A stretch of DNA of 64,000 nucleotides from UBA6120 sp964639215 (GTDB taxonomy: Bacteria > Bacillota_I > Bacilli_A > RFN20 > CAG-826), in assembly GCA_964639215.1 (NCBI GenBank), contig CAZXCV010000004.1, positions 12,462 to 76,461 on the forward strand, read 5' to 3'. The translations under genes and the position numbers were made by a program. Numbering within the stretch: position 1 is the stretch's first letter; every line of letters begins with the position of its first letter. The notes under the pieces are model-generated. The model ran no database searches, was not told where the DNA came from, and worked only from the letters and a program-made list of their open reading frames with translations. Below are positions 26,275 through 33,551 of this stretch, piece after piece.

Positions 26275-26318
26275 AATAATAAAAAAGCGCTTTCACTGAC
26301 TTCAATCAATGAAAGCGC
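26275..26318 (-). terminator. Rho-independent terminator after pheT
   Basis: Minus-strand hairpin of about 13 bp (GCGCTTTCATTGA with TCAGTGAAAGCGC, loop TTGAAG, 26287-26318), followed by a T-rich run starting TTTTTT. It ends the pheST transcript and isolates the mraZ promoter. Confidence 0.88.
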
Positions 26319-26350
26319 CATCTTTCTACTATTAATATACTAACTAATAA

Positions 26351-28738
26351 CTATGTGCGAAACGCGGCACTGAATGACTGCGCCAATGCGACTTTGATTT
26401 TTTCAATCACATCACTACATTCACCTTCGGTTAATGTGCGACGATCGCTATTCAGTGTAATCGTTAATGCTAATGACTTCTTTCCTTGAGGAATGTGATT
26501 ACCCTGATAAATATCAAAGATGTCCACTTGACGAATTAATTCTTTATTTGTTTTACGAATGGTCTTGATGATGGTCTGCGCATCATATGATTCTGAAATA
26601 ATGATGGATAAATCGCGCATGACAAGTGGGAATCTTGATAATGGCGCCATTTTGGTGTTTGATGTGGGTGTTTTGATTAGCAATCCGACATCTAACTCAA
26701 GCATGATGACCGGTGCTTTATTAAAATCAAATTGGCTAATGGCATTTGGTGAAAGAACACCCATGATTCCAATTATGCGATTGTCAACGATGATAGTTGC
26801 GCTTTGCCCTGGGTGTAGTTCGGCTTGATAATTAGTTACCCGCTCAAGGCGATAGCGACCGCCATCAATGCCTAAAACATTCATCATCGCTTCTAATAAG
26901 CCTTTTAAATCATAAAAATCATATGGTTTTGTCATTAATTGACCACGTAATGATTTATCACCGACCAGTACAATTCCGAGATTAGTCGTGCGAATTGCCT
27001 TCGTTTCGATACTGCTTATTTCAAATATGCCTAATGACTTATTTTGGCGTGATGCGTTATAATTTGCGACTTTGAGCATCGAATATAATAGTGATGCCCG
27101 CACGTACTCGTGTTCATCCGTCATCGGATTACTGAGACGATGCACTTCATCTTGATTAAGAAACCGGAACTTATTGATTTCTTTTTGATGGAGTAATGTA
27201 TAACTTACGATTTCATCGAGTCCTCGATGTCGTAGTAACGTACGGATATCATCAAGCTTAACTTGCTCATGACGTAATCCGGCATGAAGAGCAGTCAACG
27301 CTGGTAATTTGACATCAATTTGCTCGAATCCCTGGATGCGGATCACTTCTTCTGCTAAATCAGCAACCTCATCGATATCAATGCGATGGGCGGGGATGAT
27401 TGCTTCTTTGGTCTCGGTGATGATAATTCCGACTTTTTGAAGTGTCGCATCAATTGTTTTTTTGCTGAACTTTGTTCCTAACCGTTCATTGATAGTTTCA
27501 TAAGTGAATGGAATTCTTTTCAATTCATGATTAACGACATCGTGACTTACTGATGAAGAATAACTTTGGTATCCAAGCACTTCGCCAATTAAGTTAATCG
27601 TTAAATCGAGCACGGCCTCCGCTTGATGTGGATTAATACCTTTGATGAACCGTTGACTAGATTCAGAAGGAAGATTCAGGCGAATCGACGTTTGACGAAT
27701 TTGGGCGCTATAAAAATTAGCAGCCTCAATCGCGATATTTTTCGTCTTGAGGCCAACCGCCGTGTGTTCACTTCCCATGACACCAGCGAGGCAAGCAATC
27801 GTTTTTCCCGACATGATGACGATATCTCCGTCAATCACATCGTAAGTTTGACCATCGAGCGCGATAAATTTTTGATTGCGGTCATCGACGATTGTGAGCG
27901 CCGGTTCTTCAAGTTTATCAAGATCATAAATATGGAGTGGTTGTCCCGTTAATAACATCACGTAGTTAGCAATATCCACTAATGGGTTAATGGGACGCAT
28001 GCCCATGCTCATTAATGATTCTTTCATGTACTGGGGTGTTAATCCTAATGCAATTCCATGCACCGTTCTGATTGTAAACTGCGGACATTTAGTGGTCGTT
28101 ACTTTTACATTAAAGCGAGCCTTTTTGCCAGGAGGAAGCACTTGTTCCCACGGCTTAATCGGACGATCAAATAGCAGGGCGATTTCGCGCGCAATGTTAT
28201 ATAACCCTAAGCCATCCGGCCGATTCGCTAAAAGCTTCAGTGATAATATCGTGTCGCTTAATCCGAGCATAGCTAATACGTCTTCACGACCGATTTCTGT
28301 TGTCGCTGGCAATACTTCAATGCCATCAATCGATGCTTGGCTTAAAAATTTCTCAGCGATGCCAAGTTCTAATAAGGAACAAATCATCCCATTGCTTTCA
28401 TGGCCGCGAATTGATGATTTTCCAATTTTTACATCTTTGAGTTCGGCACCCGGACGAGCAACAATGACCTTTTGCCCTGTTTTGATGTTAGGAGCACCAC
28501 ATACGATTTGGGTTTTACCATATTGAGCGCCCATATCCACTTGGCAAATTGAGAGATGATCGCTATTTTCCATTAAGCGAGCATCGATGACAGTAGCGGT
28601 TACGAGATTCGTACCATGCGCAAGTGGGTCGATTGCTTCGACTTCTATGCCCGCCATCGTTAGTTTTTTAGCAATTTCACGAGGGGTGATCCCCGTTAAA
28701 TCAACATATTTTTGAATCCAATTAAGTGATATTTTCAT
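26351..28738 (-). CDS. pheT: Phenylalanyl-tRNA synthetase beta subunit
   Basis: Beta chain of the alpha2-beta2 synthetase, 795 aa. The order is N-terminal MKISLNWIQKYVDL, an EMAP/tRNA-binding domain (about residues 40-150, with VCGAPNIKTGQKVIVA), the B3/B4 editing domain, the B5 domain, a core pseudo-catalytic domain (RRDLSIIISE region is FDX side), and a C-terminal ferredoxin-fold anticodon-binding (FDX-ACB) domain starting near LSRFPLVMRDLSI. The ATG at 28738 has AAAGGA 8 bases upstream; an ATG six bases earlier overlaps the pheS stop. It follows pheS directly, so the subunits are made from one message, and a strong terminator follows. Confidence 0.96.
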   Translation of the reverse strand: MKISLNWIQKYVDLTGITPREIAKKLTMAGIEVEAIDPLAHGTNLVTATVIDARLMENSDHLSICQVDMGAQYGKTQIVCGAPNIKTGQKVIVARPGAELKDVKIGKSSIRGHESNGMICSLLELGIAEKFLSQASIDGIEVLPATTEIGREDVLAMLGLSDTILSLKLLANRPDGLGLYNIAREIALLFDRPIKPWEQVLPPGKKARFNVKVTTTKCPQFTIRTVHGIALGLTPQYMKESLMSMGMRPINPLVDIANYVMLLTGQPLHIYDLDKLEEPALTIVDDRNQKFIALDGQTYDVIDGDIVIMSGKTIACLAGVMGSEHTAVGLKTKNIAIEAANFYSAQIRQTSIRLNLPSESSQRFIKGINPHQAEAVLDLTINLIGEVLGYQSYSSSVSHDVVNHELKRIPFTYETINERLGTKFSKKTIDATLQKVGIIITETKEAIIPAHRIDIDEVADLAEEVIRIQGFEQIDVKLPALTALHAGLRHEQVKLDDIRTLLRHRGLDEIVSYTLLHQKEINKFRFLNQDEVHRLSNPMTDEHEYVRASLLYSMLKVANYNASRQNKSLGIFEISSIETKAIRTTNLGIVLVGDKSLRGQLMTKPYDFYDLKGLLEAMMNVLGIDGGRYRLERVTNYQAELHPGQSATIIVDNRIIGIMGVLSPNAISQFDFNKAPVIMLELDVGLLIKTPTSNTKMAPLSRFPLVMRDLSIIISESYDAQTIIKTIRKTNKELIRQVDIFDIYQGNHIPQGKKSLALTITLNSDRRTLTEGECSDVIEKIKVALAQSFSAAFRT

Positions 28739-28743
28739 AATCA

Positions 28744-29775
28744 TTATCCTTTCATGAACTGCTTGATGAACCGAATGTCGTTTTGATAAAACCGACGAAT
28801 GTCATCAACACCGTAGCGAAGCATGGCGACACGTTCAATTCCGACGCCAAAAGCAAACCCGGACCAGATTTTGGGGTCGTAACCAGACATTGCTAATACG
28901 TTAGGATGGACCATCCCCGCTCCCAAAATTTCAATCCAACCCGTGCCTTTACACATTGCACAGCCTTGACCACCGCATTCCATGCAACTGACATCAACTT
29001 CGACTGAAGGTTCGGTAAATGGGAAATAACTCGAGCGCAGCCGAATTTCACGTTTTTCGCCAAACATTTTCTTCACGAATAAATCAAGTGTCGCTTGTAA
29101 ATGACCAAGATTAATATTTTTATCGACAAGGAGTCCCTCAATCTGAGCAAATTGATGGGAATGGGTCATATCATCATCATCGCGACGATACACTTTTCCT
29201 GGGCAGATCATCCGAATTGGTTGATCAATCGCTTTTTCCATGCTCCGCGCTTGTACTGGAGATGTATGTGTTCGCAATAATGTGTTTGGGTCGATATAAA
29301 ACGTGTCTTGCATATCTCGAGCAGGATGGTCTTTTGGAATGTTTAAAAGTTCAAAATTATAATGATCGGATTCAACTTCGGGACCTTCGACGACTTCATA
29401 ACCCAAGGCAATGAAAATATCGATCATTTCATCTTTGACAATGAAAAACGGATTACGAACACCAGGATTTTCACTGCTACCTGGTAGGGTAATGTCAATT
29501 GTTTCCTCGATTAATTTAGCGTTTAATGCCTTAGCGTCTAACGATGCCTTCTTATCATTAATCCACGTTTCGATTTTGGTTCTTGCTTCATTAATGATTT
29601 GCCCGAGGCTCGCTTTTTGATGGGAAGGGACATCTTTCATTTGACCAAATAAGCCCATTAATTCGGATTTCTTTGATAAATATTTATTGCGTGCCTCAAT
29701 CAGCTGGGCATCCGAATCAATTAAGGCAATTAATTGTTCGGCTTCTTTGATGATGCGTTTAATGATTTGTTCCAT
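28744..29775 (-). CDS. pheS: Phenylalanyl-tRNA synthetase alpha subunit
   Basis: Catalytic class II subunit, 343 aa. An N-terminal coiled coil (about residues 1-80) binds tRNA. Motif 2 includes KVYRRDDDDMTHSHQFAQIEGL. The Phe-binding and motif 3 region includes FAFGVGIERVAMLRYG. CMECGGQGCAMCKGTGW is a Cys-rich insert typical of the bacterial alpha chain. GGAGG lies before the ATG at 29775; the frame is open 12 codons further but lacks a ribosome site there. Control is by a T-box leader. Confidence 0.96.
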   Translation of the reverse strand: MEQIIKRIIKEAEQLIALIDSDAQLIEARNKYLSKKSELMGLFGQMKDVPSHQKASLGQIINEARTKIETWINDKKASLDAKALNAKLIEETIDITLPGSSENPGVRNPFFIVKDEMIDIFIALGYEVVEGPEVESDHYNFELLNIPKDHPARDMQDTFYIDPNTLLRTHTSPVQARSMEKAIDQPIRMICPGKVYRRDDDDMTHSHQFAQIEGLLVDKNINLGHLQATLDLFVKKMFGEKREIRLRSSYFPFTEPSVEVDVSCMECGGQGCAMCKGTGWIEILGAGMVHPNVLAMSGYDPKIWSGFAFGVGIERVAMLRYGVDDIRRFYQNDIRFIKQFMKG

Positions 29776-29790
29776 ATGAACCTCCATAAA

Positions 29791-29998
29791 AATAAAAAAA
29801 GTCATTCCCAAGGAACGACATGTAGCCGTGGTGCCATCCTATTTCGTAAAAAAGATTTTACGCACTATCGTCATAACGCGACGAACGGGACATTGTCCAT
29901 ACTCCGAGTTGAATTCACAATCGCGCCTTGTGAGTGGTTCCACTTTTCACTCTTCCCTATCAATTATGCTAATTGCTACTACTTCTCTTCAACGTATA
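29791..29998 (-). promoter_or_regulatory. T-box riboswitch leader of pheS (variant acceptor-pairing base)
   Basis: Minus strand: T-box AGGATGGCACCACGGC (29825-29840), then a terminator hairpin GTCGTTCC-TTG-GGAATGAC (29801-29819) and TTTTTTT. A TTC Phe specifier candidate is in GTGAATTCAACTC (near 29905-29917). The UGGC tetrad differs from the UGGU of the ileS and thrS leaders here and would pair best with a tRNA whose discriminator is G, while tRNA-Phe normally has A. Confidence 0.88.
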
Positions 29999-30004
29999 TG
30001 GGAA

Positions 30005-30013
30005 ATTATAGCA
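30005..30013 (-). promoter_or_regulatory. pheS extended -10 promoter
   Basis: TGCTATAAT on the minus strand is a perfect extended -10 (TGnTATAAT) at the head of the T-box leader. The -35 region is poor, which an extended -10 tolerates. It lies about 15 bases after the stop of the upstream methyltransferase. Confidence 0.65.
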
Positions 30014-30026
30014 TATTCACTTTGGT

Positions 30027-30764
30027 TTATTTAAGGCTCATATCATAAATTATGATTGTCGCGGCCATCGCGACATTGAGCGAATCGATATTTTGAATTG
30101 GAATATAGAGCCGTTCATCGAGTAAATCGATAATTTCTTGACGGATCCCTTGACCTTCAGAACCAAAGATAACCACGCATTGATCGGGATATCGGTAATT
30201 AGGAACCTGTTTGGCATTTGGATCAATCAGCGTGCCAATCAGTCGATAACCAGATTGCTTCATTTTCCGCAAATCATCAATCGTACTTTGATGAATGTTG
30301 ACATTAAAAAGCGCACCTTGGCTCGCTGAAATCGTTTTTGGATTATATACCGAAGCTGTATCTCTTCCAAACATTAAATCTTTAAGATTGAATGCTAAAG
30401 CAGAGCGCATTATCGTTCCTACGTTACCTGGATCACTAACACCGTCAAGGTAGAGCAATCGTTTACTCGTCAGTACTTCTTGTTTCATAAACCTACAAAC
30501 ACCAACAACACCCTGGGGGGTCACTTGCTGTGCCAATTTTTTAATAATCGCGTCTGAAACGATAATTTGTTCAATCTCAGCATCAACATAATCGAGCATC
30601 TTCGTCGTCAATATAAGTGTGACGACTTCCCGTTCTAAGGCCATTTTTAAAAGGTGGTGCCCACTAATAAGAAATGCTTGCTGGTCCACGCGTCCTTTCG
30701 CGGTTTGAAGCTTCAATAAGTTAGCGATTAATGGATTACCAGTACTTGTAATTATTTTAATCAT
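30027..30764 (-). CDS. SpoU/TrmH-family RNA 2'-O-methyltransferase (YsgA-like)
   Basis: SPOUT-fold methyltransferase, 245 aa, expected to methylate ribose in rRNA or tRNA. All three SpoU motifs are visible in the C-terminal half: LDGVSDPGNVGTIMRSA, VVIFGSEGQGI and IPIQNIDSLNVAMAA. The N-terminal 90 residues form a substrate-binding domain (L7Ae-like in relatives). The location directly upstream of pheS matches ysgA of Bacillus. It overlaps the upstream YgjP-like gene by 4 bases (ATGA), so it is translationally coupled. The target nucleotide cannot be told. Confidence 0.9.
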   Translation of the reverse strand: MIKIITSTGNPLIANLLKLQTAKGRVDQQAFLISGHHLLKMALEREVVTLILTTKMLDYVDAEIEQIIVSDAIIKKLAQQVTPQGVVGVCRFMKQEVLTSKRLLYLDGVSDPGNVGTIMRSALAFNLKDLMFGRDTASVYNPKTISASQGALFNVNIHQSTIDDLRKMKQSGYRLIGTLIDPNAKQVPNYRYPDQCVVIFGSEGQGIRQEIIDLLDERLYIPIQNIDSLNVAMAATIIIYDMSLK

Positions 30765-31399
30765 CGATATAAACCTTGCCTTATTTTACCGTGTTCTTGT
30801 TTGTAATTTGGATAATACTTATTAATAATGTCATAAAAGTTTTTGGAATGGTCAAACGCGAATGCATGCGCAAGTTCATGAACGACGACCGCATCAATGA
30901 TCGGAATGCTGTAATGAATTAATTTAAGCGCATATGTAATCGTATGCGTTGTTTTTGCATTACTTCCAAGCCGTGCCTTCATTCGGCGAATTTTAATTTG
31001 GTAAGGTGTTGTGATTCCCATCAACTGCTCATAGTAACGCGTTCGTTTCGTGAGAAAAGTTTCGGCCTTTATGCGAAGCTCACGTTCAAATGCCGGTGAT
31101 AAATAATCATCGAGTGCGGCTTTGAAGATTGTCTTAAGATAATCATCACTACGTTCATGGCGGTGGCCTAAGAAAAACACGTACTCCGATGTCTGAGCTG
31201 GTATCGTATTCAAAGCATTGACGAGTTTCGGCATGTGCTTAAGGATCGTACTTTTGATAAATGACAGCGGGACACCAAGCGGTGCGTGGACGAGTAAACC
31301 ATCGTGATTAGGACGCATCGTAATCCGGTGCATTAATTTACGGTGCAACTTAATTTGATATGTTTTATCACCATATGTGATTTGTTCCAGTCGCCTCAT
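30761..31399 (-). CDS. YgjP-like (DUF45) putative metallopeptidase
   Basis: A 212-aa protein with the zinc-peptidase motif VVHELAHAFAFDHSKNFYDII (HExxH with a downstream His and F-Y), preceded by the family block IRRMKARLGSN. This is the YgjP/M48-like DUF45 family; biological substrates are not established. The first 60 residues contain the conserved Arg-rich HRKLMHRITMRPNHDGL. There is no signal peptide, so it is cytoplasmic. The start ATG has no Shine-Dalgarno; TAGAAT lies exactly 6 bases upstream, implying a leaderless message. It is divergent from the ECF gene with only 49 bases between the starts. Confidence 0.87.
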   Translation of the reverse strand: MRRLEQITYGDKTYQIKLHRKLMHRITMRPNHDGLLVHAPLGVPLSFIKSTILKHMPKLVNALNTIPAQTSEYVFFLGHRHERSDDYLKTIFKAALDDYLSPAFERELRIKAETFLTKRTRYYEQLMGITTPYQIKIRRMKARLGSNAKTTHTITYALKLIHYSIPIIDAVVVHELAHAFAFDHSKNFYDIINKYYPNYKQEHGKIRQGLYR

Positions 31400-31405
31400 G
31401 AAACT

Positions 31406-31437
31406 ATTCTAACAAGAATCGAAAAATGATGTATAAT
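31406..31437. promoter_or_regulatory. Back-to-back promoters of the YgjP-like and ECF transporter genes
   Basis: Minus strand: TAGAAT (31406-31411), 6 bases before the YgjP-like ATG, with TATACA 18 bases further upstream. Plus strand: CTAACA (31409-31414), 17 bases, TATAAT (31432-31437), 11 bases before the ECF ATG. The -10 of one overlaps the -35 of the other, so the two promoters should compete. Confidence 0.6.
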
Positions 31438-31448
31438 CAAACTGCTTT

Positions 31449-31940
31449 ATGAAACTAACTATTCGCCAAATGACTTTGGCAGCGCTGCTCAGCGGTCTAA
31501 CCTTCATCTTAACGGCTTTTGTTCATATTCCGCTGAGCATCGGCTATTTTAATCTCGGCGATATCATCATCCTTTTCTCGGCGATATTCATTCATCCGAT
31601 TTTTGGAGCATTCGTCGGTGCCATTGGTGCTAGTCTTGCCGATTTGTATGGTGGTTACCTCTTTTTCATTCCATTCACAATTGTCGCAAAAGCGCTCGAA
31701 GCCTTAGTCGCTGGTTATTTATTCACTAAAATTAAAACCCCATATAACTATGGGGCTTTGTTATTAGGATCAGCGTTAATGGTGGCAACTTATGCTCTGA
31801 GTTACTGGATTTTTGATCCTAGCGGCACTTTACTACTAGCAACATTACCATTTGATTCGCTGCAAGGATTAGCCGGCGCGACCGGCGCGGCTTTATTATA
31901 TATCGCCATTCACCCGTATCGTCACCATCTAAAAATTTGA
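31449..31940 (+). CDS. ECF transporter substrate-binding S component (vitamin or cofactor)
   Basis: Integral membrane S component of an energy-coupling-factor importer, 163 aa with about five or six hydrophobic helices. Family pattern: NLGDIIILFSAI followed by GAFVGAIGASLADLYGGY and FTIVAKALEALVAGY, as in the ECF-ribofla_trS group that captures B-vitamins. It would work with a shared EcfA/EcfA'/EcfT module not found here. The substrate cannot be assigned and there is no riboswitch ahead of it. No Shine-Dalgarno precedes the ATG and the predicted leader is only 4-5 bases. It ends 1 base from the convergent M42 peptidase gene. Confidence 0.85.
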   Translation: MKLTIRQMTLAALLSGLTFILTAFVHIPLSIGYFNLGDIIILFSAIFIHPIFGAFVGAIGASLADLYGGYLFFIPFTIVAKALEALVAGYLFTKIKTPYNYGALLLGSALMVATYALSYWIFDPSGTLLLATLPFDSLQGLAGATGAALLYIAIHPYRHHLKI

Positions 31941-31941
31941 T

Positions 31942-33030
31942 TTAGCGGAACTTTGAGGCTTTTAGGTCGCTTAGAACATCAGCGTCAATTGCTTGGACAA
32001 GTTTCGTTAATAGGTTAACGGTCGTCACATAATCATCGTAATTAATCATCGAAACGTGACTGTGGAAATAACGGCAAGGAATTGATAATGTCATCGTGAC
32101 GACACCATCATATTGTTTATGTATTTCGCCACTATCCGTCCCACCAGCCGTCAGTAAATCGTAGGTGTAGCGAATATTTTCACTTTGACATATCTTTTCG
32201 ACAAATTCGAATAGACCACGATGGGCAATCACGCTGCCATCCATGATGGACAAGGCGACACCAGCGCCGAGTTTCGTATCGTATTTTGGACTGGTTGGTA
32301 AATCATAACTCATCGTGACGTCAATCGCGAAGGCGACATCGGGTTTCACGTGATAAGAGGCTGTCCGCGCTCCACGTAATCCGACTTCTTCTTGAACCGT
32401 TCCTGCGGCGACAATGGTCGCTTTATGTTTCACGTCTTTCAGATTGCGGATGGCTTCAATCGCTGCGGCGACACCGACGCGATTATCCCAAGCTTTACCA
32501 AGCAAAGTCTTCCCATCATTCATGACGCGGAATTCGGTATGCGGCGTTACCATATCACCGATTTTGATTCCGAGCGCTTCAACCATGGCTTTATCTTTAA
32601 CACCGAGGTCGAGATACATGTCTTTGATTTCTAAGACTTGTTTGCGAGCTTCTGGCGACATGCCATGGGGTGGTTGCGCGCCAATGACACCGGTAATTTT
32701 TTTACCTTCACGTGTCGTGATTGTCATTACTTGGGCTAATAAGACATGACCCCACCAACCACCCATTGGGTGGATGCGAATCATCCCGCTATCTTCAATT
32801 TTGTGCACGAGGAAACCAACCTCGTCCATATGGCCACTTAAGAAGATTGTCGGCTGCCCTTTTTCACCATCTTTATAAGCGAGAAATGAACCGAGATTGT
32901 CGAATTCGACGCGATCGGCATAGCCCTCGACCATTTCTTTTGCTAATTTTGCCACTTCTTTCTCATGGCCAGGGATACCATTAACTTCACTAAAGCGCTT
33001 TAAATAGTCTAGTCGTTGCTGTTCATTCAT
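31942..33030 (-). CDS. M42-family aminopeptidase (YsdC/FrvX type)
   Basis: Cytoplasmic dinuclear metal aminopeptidase, 362 aa, trimming N-terminal residues from peptides; relatives form tetrahedral dodecamers. Metal ligands and catalytic residues are in order: SGHMDEVG (His, Asp), AWDNRVG (bridging Asp), VQEEVGLRGA (Glu pair), AFAIDVT (Asp) and CRYFHSHVS (His). Length is typical. AAAGGAGT lies before the ATG. It lies downstream of the dUTPase gene in the same direction (29 bases away) and may share its transcript. Some relatives were annotated as cellulases, but the motif set supports a peptidase. Confidence 0.92.
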   Translation of the reverse strand: MNEQQRLDYLKRFSEVNGIPGHEKEVAKLAKEMVEGYADRVEFDNLGSFLAYKDGEKGQPTIFLSGHMDEVGFLVHKIEDSGMIRIHPMGGWWGHVLLAQVMTITTREGKKITGVIGAQPPHGMSPEARKQVLEIKDMYLDLGVKDKAMVEALGIKIGDMVTPHTEFRVMNDGKTLLGKAWDNRVGVAAAIEAIRNLKDVKHKATIVAAGTVQEEVGLRGARTASYHVKPDVAFAIDVTMSYDLPTSPKYDTKLGAGVALSIMDGSVIAHRGLFEFVEKICQSENIRYTYDLLTAGGTDSGEIHKQYDGVVTMTLSIPCRYFHSHVSMINYDDYVTTVNLLTKLVQAIDADVLSDLKASKFR

Positions 33031-33059
33031 AGATTTAACTCCTTATTTTATTTATTTTA

Positions 33060-33551
33060 TCAATATTTTTCTTGTTGGCGCTTGTAATTAATACCAAGTT
33101 TTTGATAATACGCCGCGATGACATCGGCCGCACTGACGTTGAGGAGCGGAATCATGTCAAGGTAACTTTGGAACGCCACTTCAAATGAAGTTGGTGTTTG
33201 GTCATTTTTCATCTCATCAATTAAATGATACGTATGTAAAATCTGTGCAACTAAATCAGAGGTGCTACTACTAATGTCATAGACGTCCTTAGTGCTTTTA
33301 AAATCGATACCAAGTGACAAAAAGAAATGCATGCCGTCGGCGTATTCATCAAGGATTTTTTCTAGTGGTGAAGGTGCTTTAAGCGACCAAAATTTAAACG
33401 CTCGTGTTTCATTGGCGAGTTCACCTAGTTCGACGAGCAACGCTAAAATGCGACGCATTCTCGTGCTTGGATAATCAAGCTGATGATTTGCTTGAATATG
33501 GGCGTCAAGTTCCGATTGTTTTTTGTATAAATCAGTGAGGATAATTTTCAT
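33060..33551 (-). CDS. dut: Dimeric all-alpha dUTPase (dUTPase_2 family)
   Basis: Hydrolyses dUTP to dUMP, keeping uracil out of DNA. The 163-aa helical protein belongs to the MazG-like NTP pyrophosphohydrolase superfamily: LLVELGELANETRAFKFW holds the first pair of Mg-binding acidic residues and ILDEYADGMHFFLSLGID the second. No trimeric-dUTPase motifs are present. The ATG overlaps the glgP stop by 4 bases (ATGA), so it is translationally coupled to glycogen phosphorylase, an odd pairing that probably reflects compaction rather than function. Confidence 0.88.
   Translation of the reverse strand: MKIILTDLYKKQSELDAHIQANHQLDYPSTRMRRILALLVELGELANETRAFKFWSLKAPSPLEKILDEYADGMHFFLSLGIDFKSTKDVYDISSSTSDLVAQILHTYHLIDEMKNDQTPTSFEVAFQSYLDMIPLLNVSAADVIAAYYQKLGINYKRQQEKY

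Noticed and set aside
29734..30048. 104-codon plus-strand frame over the pheS leader
   Set aside because: It lies across the pheS start, T-box and promoter; its translation has no recognisable pattern and the RNA structure explains the region.
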